Of a stretch of 55,274 bases of DNA, positions 29,537 through 36,669 are shown piece by piece. The stretch's first letter is position 1; every line of letters starts with the position of its first letter. The notes beneath the pieces are model-generated. The model did no database searches. It was not told where the DNA came from and worked only from the letters and a program-made list of their open reading frames with translations. Source of the DNA: Deltaproteobacteria bacterium (lineage in GTDB: Bacteria; Myxococcota_A; Polyangia; HGW-17; JAJRWW01); the NCBI GenBank assembly GCA_029938605.1, contig JAOZUO010000020.1, forward strand, positions 12,956-68,229, read 5' to 3'. A program made the position numbers and the translations under genes.

Positions 29537-32263
29537 CTAGAACTTGAAGAGCTTCTCGATGAGCTGGGACTTCATGACGTCCCCGCCGATCTTGAGCTTG
29601 CCCGTGGTGAAAGCCTTCATGGCGCCCAGCTTCCCGGTGATGAGATCCAGGAAGTCCGGCGCGCCCATTTTGAGGGTGGTGGTGGGCGCGTCGTGGCTGC
29701 CCTCGGTCACCGTGCAGGTGGCTTCGGCGATGGTCACGATCCAGGAGCCTCCGCCGTCGCCCTTGATGTCGTACTGGAAGATCACGTCTACGCCCTTGGC
29801 CGCGTCGGCCTGGAAGGCGCTGGGCATCTGTTCGAAGATCTTGGCGACGGTGAGCTTGTCGTCGTTGCCGCCGGATTTCGCGGCGGGCTTGGGCTTGAAC
29901 GCATCGAGCATGGGGCCCAGCGCCGCCATGGCGTCGTTGTACTCCGAGGCGCCCTCCATGGAGATCACCTCATCCCAGACCTGGTGTAGCTCCTCCACTG
30001 TGGGAATGCGCTGGCCATCGCCGATGACCGTTCCCGGACCGTCCACGATGGCGGCCCGGTTGAAGTAGCCCATGCCGGCGTTGAAGATCTCACCGGTGAC
30101 CGCGCAGCGTTCGGACGCCAGGTAGGTCACCATGGGCACCACGAACTCTGGGCGCAGCTTCTCGGCGAGGTCCGGCGGCAGAAGCTCATCGGTGAGCCGG
30201 GTGGTGGCGATGGGGGCGACGGTGTTGACCTTGATGTCGTATTTTTTGCCCTCGAGCTTGAGGGTGTTCATCAGCCCCACCAGGCCCATTTTGGCCGCGG
30301 AGTAGTTGGTCTGGCCGAAGTTGCCGTAGAGCCCGGCCGCGCTGGTGGTGAAGATCACCCGGCCGTAACCCCGCTCCCGCAGGTGCGGCATGGCGGCCCG
30401 GGTCACATAGAAGGCGCCGTCCAGGTGTACCTTGCGTACGGCGGCCCAGTCCCCGGGCTCCAGCTTGGCCAGGGACTTGTCGCGCAGGATGCCGGCGTTG
30501 TTGATGACGATGTCCACCCGGCCGAAGGCGTCGATGGCGGTCTGGATGATGGCCGAGCCGCCCGAGCTGCTGGAGACGGAGTCGTAGCTTGGCACGGCCT
30601 CGCCGCCGGCCATTTTTATTTCGGCCACGACGTCGTCCGCGGGGGTGTTGGCGCCGTCTCCCGAGCCGTCCGCGGCGCCGCCGAGGTCATTGACCACGAT
30701 GCGCGCGCCCCGCCGGGCCAGGTCCAAGGCGTAGGCGCGGCCGAGTCCCGCGCCCGCTCCGGTGATGATGGCCACCTGGCCATGGAAGCCGATGGCGTCG
30801 GGATCTTCATCCGTGGGCAGCGGCACCGCCTTCCAGAAGTACACGGAGAAACCGCGCCCCTTGTCCACCAGCCGGCGCCGGAAGACCAGCTTCACCGGCT
30901 GGCCCACCTGCATGTCGTCCAGGGTGCAGTCCGTGAAGTCGGCCATGAACCGGCCGCCGTTTTCGAACTGCACCATGCCGTAGATGCCCGGCGGGTCCAC
31001 CGACACCGCCAGCATGTCGCCGGTGAAGGTCTTGACGAAGGCCGGCTGGTCGGCGAAGGCGTAGTCCTGCTGTTTCCCCACGGCCCGGCAGGCGGGATTG
31101 ACGCAGATGTCGGTTTTGGGCAGCTGCGGTGTGTCACACTCGGTGCAGCATCCTCCCACCAGGCTCGTGAGCAGGCCCCGCTTGCGCCAGTGCACCGTCA
31201 TGGCGGTCTGGGTGGGCGCCTCGGCCCGGATGCCCATTCCCGTGTCGATGAGGTTTCTGAACACGAGGAATTTGGCGTAGCTCTCGGTGGTCACCTTGGC
31301 CGCGAGGGAGCCCGTGATGCCCGTGCGTGCGGGCAGCGCATCGATGGCGTCGGTGACGCGGAAGTACAGGGCATCGCAACCCTGGCCAAAGCCACAGACC
31401 AGGATGCGGTCGCCGGGTTTGGCGGTCTCCAGGGCCCGCACCAGCATCACCAGGGGGTGGGCCGCGCCGGTCTCGCCGCACTCGTCGTGCAGATTGCCGG
31501 CCACTTTTTCGATAGGTGCCCCGAGCCGCTTGGCGATCTTCTTGTGCTCCGCTTTGAAGAAGCACGGGTATACCAGGGTGTCCACGTCGTCCATGGTGAG
31601 GGAGAGCTTGTCGAGCAGTCCGTTGATCGCCTGGGGGATGATCTTCGAGTACCCCTCGTCCCGTACCCACCGCTCCTCCCAGGTGTAGTCCGTGGAGCGG
31701 TCCGCGCCCCTGTAGTGATCCACGAAGTCCACCGACACCGTGTAGGATCCCAGGTACTCGGCCACCACGTCCTCGCTGCCCACCTGGACCGAGGCCGCGC
31801 CGTCGCCAAACCACATCTCGTAGAAGGTGGCGGCCTTGGTCTGCCGCATGTCCGAGGCGGTGACGAGCACGTTCTTATGGTCCCCGCCGCGCACGGCCGC
31901 CAGGGCCGTGATCAGGGCCGTGGTACCCGCGCGCAACGACGTGGTGAAGTCCGCGGTGACGATGTCGTCCGGCAGGTTGAGCGCACCCTTGACGATGCCG
32001 GCGCACTGCCGGTCCGCGAAGGGCAGGGTGGTGGAGCCCAGGTACACCGCGTCGATGCGATCGCGGTCGACGCCCGTGAGGCAGTCCCGGGCGGCGGCCA
32101 CCGCCATGGTCACGGTGTCTTCGTCCCAGTTGCCGAAGGCGCGCTCGCCCTGGGCCACCATCACGATGGCCGGGGCGAACCACCCCATGTTTTCATAGAT
32201 GGACATGCGGTTGAGCCGCAGCCGAGGGATGTAGCCACCAAAGGAAGTGATGCCGATCATCAT
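29537..32263 (-). CDS. Four-domain fusion: HMG-CoA-synthase-like, DUF35, SDR, SCP2
   Basis: A protein of 908 residues; AAGGAG precedes the ATG. Residues 1-330 have the thiolase-superfamily fold of HMG-CoA synthase, with G-E-T-G-A-A-H-P-L and D-R-I-L-V-C-G-F-G-Q-G. At the active-site position (near 106) archaeal enzymes read A-C-K-A-G-T, but here it is S-L-R-A-G-T, so the nucleophilic Cys is absent. Residues about 355-480 are a DUF35 zinc ribbon plus OB fold (C-C-T-E-C, C-V-N-P-A-C). Residues 493-760 are a short-chain dehydrogenase (T-G-A-G-A-G-L-G, N-N-A-G, Y-S-A-A-K) of the MFE-2 type. Residues 800-908 are an SCP2 lipid-binding domain. It likely handles a bulky acyl-CoA; the SDR would oxidise a 3-hydroxyacyl intermediate. 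The synthase-like part may be structural or act without covalent catalysis. Confidence 0.9.
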   Translation of the reverse strand: MMIGITSFGGYIPRLRLNRMSIYENMGWFAPAIVMVAQGERAFGNWDEDTVTMAVAAARDCLTGVDRDRIDAVYLGSTTLPFADRQCAGIVKGALNLPDDIVTADFTTSLRAGTTALITALAAVRGGDHKNVLVTASDMRQTKAATFYEMWFGDGAASVQVGSEDVVAEYLGSYTVSVDFVDHYRGADRSTDYTWEERWVRDEGYSKIIPQAINGLLDKLSLTMDDVDTLVYPCFFKAEHKKIAKRLGAPIEKVAGNLHDECGETGAAHPLVMLVRALETAKPGDRILVCGFGQGCDALYFRVTDAIDALPARTGITGSLAAKVTTESYAKFLVFRNLIDTGMGIRAEAPTQTAMTVHWRKRGLLTSLVGGCCTECDTPQLPKTDICVNPACRAVGKQQDYAFADQPAFVKTFTGDMLAVSVDPPGIYGMVQFENGGRFMADFTDCTLDDMQVGQPVKLVFRRRLVDKGRGFSVYFWKAVPLPTDEDPDAIGFHGQVAIITGAGAGLGRAYALDLARRGARIVVNDLGGAADGSGDGANTPADDVVAEIKMAGGEAVPSYDSVSSSSGGSAIIQTAIDAFGRVDIVINNAGILRDKSLAKLEPGDWAAVRKVHLDGAFYVTRAAMPHLRERGYGRVIFTTSAAGLYGNFGQTNYSAAKMGLVGLMNTLKLEGKKYDIKVNTVAPIATTRLTDELLPPDLAEKLRPEFVVPMVTYLASERCAVTGEIFNAGMGYFNRAAIVDGPGTVIGDGQRIPTVEELHQVWDEVISMEGASEYNDAMAALGPMLDAFKPKPAAKSGGNDDKLTVAKIFEQMPSAFQADAAKGVDVIFQYDIKGDGGGSWIVTIAEATCTVTEGSHDAPTTTLKMGAPDFLDLITGKLGAMKAFTTGKLKIGGDVMKSQLIEKLFKF

Positions 32264-32439
32264 CGGTTCTCCTTAAGAGCTTCCCTACAAATATAGTCCG
32301 CCAGGGTGCGCGTGTGCAGTGCGCCAGATTCGCGTGACCGAAAGAGGCGCGTAGCGGTGCTACGGGCCGATTGAGGGCGCGAGAAGATGGTGTGCTGCAC
32401 GCGATGCAACCGCGAGACGTATTTTGTAGGGATGCTCTT

Positions 32440-32475
32440 TAACTTGAAGAGCTTTTCGATCAGTTGCGACTTCAT
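32440..32475 (-). pseudogene. Leftover 3' end of an SCP2 domain
   Basis: Immediately at the stop of the hydratase-SDR gene the DNA encodes M-K-S-Q-L-I-E-K-L-F-K-L. This is the same as the last residues of the SCP2 domain in the adjacent fusion gene (M-K-S-Q-L-I-E-K-L-F-K-F, stop). I infer that the hydratase-SDR protein once ended in its own SCP2 domain and lost it by an internal deletion that fused the linker to these final codons out of frame. A frame continues to 32260 but has no recognisable content. Confidence 0.7.
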
Positions 32476-34265
32476 CGGATCGGATCTTTCGGATCAAAGG
32501 CGTCGAGGATGGGCATCAGCGCGGCGTTGAGGTCGCCATACTCCTTGGCTCCCTTGAGGGAGCGGATGGACTGGATTTTGGCAGCCAGCTCTTCGGCAGT
32601 GGGCGGCGTCTGACCATCGCCCACGGTGGCGCCGGGTCCGGTGACCACGGCCGCCTTGGAGAAAAAGCCCATGCCGGCGTTGTAGATGCCGCCGGTGTCC
32701 GGGCACTGCTGAGCGGCGAGGTAGAGCATAAGGGGCACCACGAGCTCGGGCTTGAGCTTGTCCTTCATGTCCGGCGGCAGGATGTCGTCGGTGAGCCGGG
32801 TGGTGGCGATGGGGGCGATGGTGTTGACCTTGATGTCGTACTTTTTTCCCTCGAGCTTGAGGGTGTTCATAAAGCCCACCAGGGCCAGCTTGGCGGCGGA
32901 GTAGTTGGTCTGCCCGAAATTGCCGTGGAGCCCCGCGGCGCTGGTGGTGAGCACGATGCGTCCGTAGCCCTGGCCCCGCATGTGTCGAAGGGCGGGGCGG
33001 GTGACGTTGTAGGCGCCGTCCAGGTGCACTGCCAGCACCTGCTGCCACTGCTGGTCCGACATCTTGACCAGGGATCGGTCACGTAGGATGCCGGCGTTGT
33101 TGATGAGAATGTCCACGCGATCAAAGGTGTCGATGGCGGTGTTGATGATGGCCTCGCCGCCGCTGGCGGTGGAGACGGAGTCGTAGTTGGCCACCGCCTC
33201 GCCGCCGGCTTTTTTGATCTCGGCCACCACCTCGTCCGCGGCGCTGCTGGACCCGTCGCCAGAGCCGTCGCGGGCTCCGCCGAGGTCGTTGACCACCACC
33301 TTGGCGCCCCGCCTTGCAAGCTCGATGGCGTAGGCGCGGCCCAGCCCGGCCCCGGCGCCGGTGACCACGGCCACCTTGCCGTCCACATGAATGTCGCCCA
33401 GGGACTCGCGGCGCTGCTGCTCGGCGTCGGTCATCCACTCGACCACACCGTTGTCGATGACCACCTCATTGTTGTCCTGGTTGACGACCTTGAACAGCGC
33501 CCGCCCCTCGCCGTCTTTCCAGATGAGGGTCTTGACGGCTACGCCCGGGTAGAGGGTCTTGGAAAAGCGTGTGCGGAAGCGGGTCATGCGCTCGGGCTCG
33601 CCGGGCATCAGGTGCTTGATCACCGCCCGGCAGGCGTAGCCGTGGGTGCACAGGCCGTGCATGATGGGCTTGTCGAAGCCCGAGGCCTTGGCGAAGTCCG
33701 GGTCCACGTGCAGGGCGAAGACGTCTCCTGAGAGCCGATACAACAGGGGCTGGTCCGCGCTCGGCGTGTCCTCCTGGGTGAAGTCCGGATCCCGGTCGGG
33801 GAAGGTGGTGCGATCCCCCGGGGCGTTCTCCCCGCCATAACCGCCGTCCTTTCGGCAAAACAGGGTAAAGATGTTGGTGAACAACTTCGCCCCGCTGTCG
33901 TGGAAAGTGTCGGCCGACGCGACGACCAGGGCGCCCTTGTCAGCGCCCTTGTCGTACATGTGCGTGATGGCGCCTGTGGTGGTCAGCCGCCCCTGGGCGG
34001 GGATGGGCGCGTGGAAGAGGATGTCCTGCTCCCCGTGCAGGATGCCCCGCAGGTCGGCCGCCGAGTCCGTGGCCACGGTCATGAGGAAGTCGAAGACCGC
34101 GCCGATGGAGAAGCTCGGGATGACCTTGAGCTGCTTTTCGTAGACGTAGTCCAGGTCGTCGAATCCGGCGCCCACCCCCAGGGCGTACAGCGCGGCGTCC
34201 TTCCAGGTGTAGTCCTTGACCATGGGGCCAATGGGACTGCCGATGGAATCCAGGTCCAGGGCCAT
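32472..34265 (-). CDS. MaoC-type enoyl-CoA hydratase fused to 3-hydroxyacyl-CoA dehydrogenase
   Basis: A bifunctional protein of 597 residues with AAGGAGG before the ATG. Residues 1-285 are a double hot-dog hydratase-2 domain (A-L-G-V-G-A-G near 30; catalytic region F-D-K-P-I-M-H-G-L-C-T-H-G near 200, with Asp and His as in MFE-2 hydratases). Residues 292-560 are a short-chain dehydrogenase (V-T-G-A-G-A-G-L-G-R, N-D-L-G-G-A, S-A-A-G-L-H-G, Y-S-A-A-K). Eukaryotic peroxisomal MFE-2 has the same modules in the order SDR, hydratase, SCP2; here the order is hydratase then SDR and SCP2 is lost. It should convert a trans-2-enoyl-CoA to a 3-ketoacyl-CoA through an (R)-3-hydroxy intermediate. Its SDR half is strikingly similar to that of the next gene, indicating duplication. 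Confidence 0.92.
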   Translation of the reverse strand: MALDLDSIGSPIGPMVKDYTWKDAALYALGVGAGFDDLDYVYEKQLKVIPSFSIGAVFDFLMTVATDSAADLRGILHGEQDILFHAPIPAQGRLTTTGAITHMYDKGADKGALVVASADTFHDSGAKLFTNIFTLFCRKDGGYGGENAPGDRTTFPDRDPDFTQEDTPSADQPLLYRLSGDVFALHVDPDFAKASGFDKPIMHGLCTHGYACRAVIKHLMPGEPERMTRFRTRFSKTLYPGVAVKTLIWKDGEGRALFKVVNQDNNEVVIDNGVVEWMTDAEQQRRESLGDIHVDGKVAVVTGAGAGLGRAYAIELARRGAKVVVNDLGGARDGSGDGSSSAADEVVAEIKKAGGEAVANYDSVSTASGGEAIINTAIDTFDRVDILINNAGILRDRSLVKMSDQQWQQVLAVHLDGAYNVTRPALRHMRGQGYGRIVLTTSAAGLHGNFGQTNYSAAKLALVGFMNTLKLEGKKYDIKVNTIAPIATTRLTDDILPPDMKDKLKPELVVPLMLYLAAQQCPDTGGIYNAGMGFFSKAAVVTGPGATVGDGQTPPTAEELAAKIQSIRSLKGAKEYGDLNAALMPILDAFDPKDPIR

Positions 34266-34268
34266 CGT

Positions 34269-34928
34269 CTAAGCCTCCTTCCGGTTCGTCATCGAGACGA
34301 AGCTCTTTTCGCCGGCAAAGGCGGGTATGAAGATGAACTTGAGGGTCTCCTTGGTCAGGGTCACGTAGCGATCGCGATCCACGCCCACGACGGACTGGAA
34401 GAACTCCTGACCGGAGACGAAGTTATAGATGGCGTTCATGATGGCCAGGACCTGCATGCGCGCCTCTGGGGAGACGGGCTCGTCCTTTTCGGCCAGCTTC
34501 ATGGCGCGGGCTATGCTCGAGACGAAGCTCGGCACCCGCAGGTCCGTAATGGGCTCGGCGCGGGTTTTGGCGAAGTAGCGCAGCAGCACCAGGTTCGACA
34601 CCTCGGGGTGGACCAGCAGGTAGTCGGTCATCTCGTCGATGGCAATGTCCAGCCGCTCGGCCAGGGTGCGACCGGCCACCCGCTCCTCCACGCGGCGTAG
34701 CTGGAGGCGCAGGTCTTCGTCGATGTCTGTGACCACCGCCTCGTACAGGTCGGCCTTGTCCCCCCAGTGGTAGTACAGGGTCGAGATGTCCACGCCGGAC
34801 TCTTGGGCGATCATGCGGGTGGTGGTGCCGTGGAAGCCGTACTCCCCGAAGATCCGCCGGGCGACCTTCAAGGTACGGGCCTTGGTGGAATCCGGCGCGT
34901 CCCGGGCCTTCTCCAGCGGACTCTTCAT
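34269..34928 (-). CDS. TetR-family transcriptional regulator
   Basis: A protein of 219 residues. The N-terminal helix-turn-helix (residues 17-65) reads A-R-R-I-F-G-E-Y-G-F-H-G-T-T-T-R-M-I-A, then S-T-L-Y-Y-H-W-G-D-K-A-D-L-Y, typical of TetR proteins of fatty-acid and acyl-CoA degradation operons. The C-terminal helical domain would bind an acyl-CoA or related ligand. It is the first gene of the operon, 3 bp ahead of the hydratase-SDR gene, and probably represses its own promoter through the direct repeats just upstream. Confidence 0.93.
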   Translation of the reverse strand: MKSPLEKARDAPDSTKARTLKVARRIFGEYGFHGTTTRMIAQESGVDISTLYYHWGDKADLYEAVVTDIDEDLRLQLRRVEERVAGRTLAERLDIAIDEMTDYLLVHPEVSNLVLLRYFAKTRAEPITDLRVPSFVSSIARAMKLAEKDEPVSPEARMQVLAIMNAIYNFVSGQEFFQSVVGVDRDRYVTLTKETLKFIFIPAFAGEKSFVSMTNRKEA

Positions 34929-34955
34929 ACGCTCTTCATCATTCTCTTAATGCGT

Positions 34956-34978
34956 CCAACCAATGTTTCCAACAAATG
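34956..34978. promoter_or_regulatory. Candidate TetR operator (direct repeat)
   Basis: The 10-mers ccaaccaatg (34956-34965) and ccaacaaatg (34969-34978) differ at one base and are spaced 13 bp start to start. They lie directly downstream of the predicted transcription start and upstream of the TetR start codon, a good place for autorepression. Most TetR operators are palindromic, which this is not, so confidence is limited. Confidence 0.4.
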
Positions 34979-34986
34979 ATGGAGAA

Positions 34987-35015
34987 AAGATAGGAAAGAT
35001 CAGCAAGACTGTCAA
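34987..35015 (-). promoter_or_regulatory. Sigma70-type promoter of the TetR operon
   Basis: On the minus strand TTGACA (35015-35010) is followed after exactly 17 bp by TATCTT (34992-34987). The predicted start site is near 34980, about 52 bp before the TetR ATG. Confidence 0.7.
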
Positions 35016-35049
35016 TCCGATTCTCAGGAGCCGCTCATCTCACTCCCTG

Positions 35050-35058
35050 TGTTATATT
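35050..35058 (+). promoter_or_regulatory. Extended -10 promoter of the FHA-sigma54 activator gene
   Basis: TGTTATATT fits an extended -10 element (TGn plus TATATT at 35053-35058). A start about 7 bp downstream falls at about 35065, two bases before the ATG at 35067, implying a nearly leaderless mRNA. No convincing -35 element is seen, which an extended -10 can tolerate. Confidence 0.45.
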
Positions 35059-35066
35059 CCCGAGCC

Positions 35067-36545
35067 ATGGGTTCTGACCTTCCTAAGATGCCGGGAATAG
35101 AGACCTTATCCTCGGAGGAAACGCAAGAGTACCGACCGGACTCAGGTATGTGGTCCAGCTCCTCCCCGGAGTGCCTCCTGTGCGTCAGTTCAGGCAGCTC
35201 CCAAGAGCCACGTCAGTCCTGGAAACTGACCTCCACCAACGTGTGTGTCATTGGTCGGGACGAGGAGTGCGACCTGGTGTTGGATGGGAAAGGTGTCTCG
35301 CGTCGTCATGTAGAGCTTCGGATCGTCGCCGATGGTATCCGCGTGCAGGATCTGGGCAGCACCAACGGCATCGGGTACCTCGGCAAACGGATAGAGGTCG
35401 CGACGCTGAGTGTGGGGGCTCGAATCTCCATTGGGAAGCACGACATCGACCTGCTTCCGCCCACCGATATCGGCGCTGTGCCCATCTCCAGTCGGGAGAG
35501 CTACGGGGAGCTCCTCGGTATCAGCTCTTCCATGCGGCGAATCTTCTCCGTGCTGGAGATGCTCGAGTCCAGCGATGTCCCGGTACTCGTTCAGGGAGAG
35601 ACGGGGACCGGCAAGGAGCTCATCGCCCAGGCCCTCCACGCCCATGGATTGAGGGCGCAGGGACGCTTGGTCGTGATCGACTGCGGCAACATGACCTCGG
35701 AGCTCATCGAGAGCGAGCTGTTCGGACACGTCAAGGGCGCATTCACCGGTGCCACGACGGATCGAGCGGGTGCCTTCGAGGTGGCTGATGGCGGAACGAT
35801 TTTCCTCGATGAGCTCAGTGAGCTGCCCGTAACGCTCCAGCCCAAGCTGCTCCGGGTACTGGAGTCGGGCCAGGTCAGGCGGCTGGGCACCAACGACTTT
35901 CGCAAGGTGGACGTGCGCGTCATCTCCGCATCCCAGCGGGATCTCGCCGTCGAGGTGGCAGCAGGCAACTTCCGCCAGGACCTTTACTACCGCCTCGTAG
36001 TGGCGCAGATCCTCCTTCCGCCGCTGCGAGAGCGCCCCGAGGACATCCCCGTCCTGGCCCAGCATTTCCTCGGCCGGCTCTCGGACAACCGGGACTCACG
36101 CCTTCCTCCCGAGGCCGTGGAGCAGCTCCTGCACCACCACTGGCCGGGCAACGTCCGAGAGCTGCGAAATGTAATTCACTGCGCCCTGGTCGTTCCGCCG
36201 GGGATCACCGCGCCGTCTCCGCCGTCCCCTCCCTCCTTCGGCTCCCAGGCCGAAGGGCAGCAGGCCGCACCTTTCCAGCTCCGCCTGACGCAGTCGCCAC
36301 ACTCGTCGGAGCCCGACACGCAGGCTCCTGTGGGAGACCCCAGCGGCCCCCTGAAGATCAACCTGGAGATCCCCGCCAATACCCCCTTCCGTGAGGCCCG
36401 CACCGAAATGAAGCAAGCGCTCGAATCCGCCTACCTCTCCCGCCTCTGGGCCGAGTTCGACGGAAACATCTCGGCCGCCTCCCGCGCCTCGGGCATCGAT
36501 CGCAAATCCCTACGAGAGCTACTGGCCAAGCACGGACTCATCTGA
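35067..36545 (+). CDS. FHA-domain sigma54-dependent transcription activator
   Basis: A protein of 492 residues from the ATG at 35067. Order: N-terminal FHA domain (about 45-135; G-R-D-E-E-C-D, S-R-R-H, G-S-T-N-G); AAA+ domain (about 150-390) with Walker A G-E-T-G-T-G-K-E, the sigma54-contacting G-A-F-T-G-A, and Walker B G-G-T-I-F-L-D-E-L; a Pro/Ser-rich linker; and a Fis-type helix-turn-helix at the C-terminus (S-A-A-S-R-A-S-G-I-D-R-K-S-L). Such proteins, well known in myxobacteria, are activated when the FHA domain binds a phosphothreonine made by a Ser/Thr kinase. The kinase gene 2.2 kb downstream is an obvious candidate, by inference. No Shine-Dalgarno is present. Confidence 0.95.
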   Translation: MGSDLPKMPGIETLSSEETQEYRPDSGMWSSSSPECLLCVSSGSSQEPRQSWKLTSTNVCVIGRDEECDLVLDGKGVSRRHVELRIVADGIRVQDLGSTNGIGYLGKRIEVATLSVGARISIGKHDIDLLPPTDIGAVPISSRESYGELLGISSSMRRIFSVLEMLESSDVPVLVQGETGTGKELIAQALHAHGLRAQGRLVVIDCGNMTSELIESELFGHVKGAFTGATTDRAGAFEVADGGTIFLDELSELPVTLQPKLLRVLESGQVRRLGTNDFRKVDVRVISASQRDLAVEVAAGNFRQDLYYRLVVAQILLPPLRERPEDIPVLAQHFLGRLSDNRDSRLPPEAVEQLLHHHWPGNVRELRNVIHCALVVPPGITAPSPPSPPSFGSQAEGQQAAPFQLRLTQSPHSSEPDTQAPVGDPSGPLKINLEIPANTPFREARTEMKQALESAYLSRLWAEFDGNISAASRASGIDRKSLRELLAKHGLI

Positions 36546-36669
36546 GACTTCGCTCGTACCGTTACTGGAGCTTGCGACTGAGTGCGGTGCTTTCTCACGG
36601 GAGGTGCGCATCTCTACTTACGTCACCAAATAGACTGGCTGTGCTACGCTCGACGTGCGGAGTGTACAA

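Noticed and set aside
28358..29989. A 543-codon plus-strand frame opposite the thiolase and fusion genes
   Set aside because: It consists of Gly/Ala/Val/His-rich sequence typical of reading the antisense of GC-rich coding DNA and crosses two well-supported genes.
29537..32263. Calling the first domain an active HMG-CoA synthase
   Set aside because: The catalytic Cys position is occupied by Leu in S-L-R-A-G-T, and no mevalonate pathway genes are nearby.
30383..32296. A 637-codon plus-strand frame opposite the four-domain fusion
   Set aside because: It lies entirely opposite a gene with four recognisable domains and has no motifs or ribosome site of its own.
32260..32475. A 71-codon frame between the hydratase-SDR and fusion genes, coupled at both ends by ATGA overlaps
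   Set aside because: Only its first 12 codons have meaning, as an SCP2 leftover. The rest is Arg/Ser-rich without features, so I treat it as a deletion scar.
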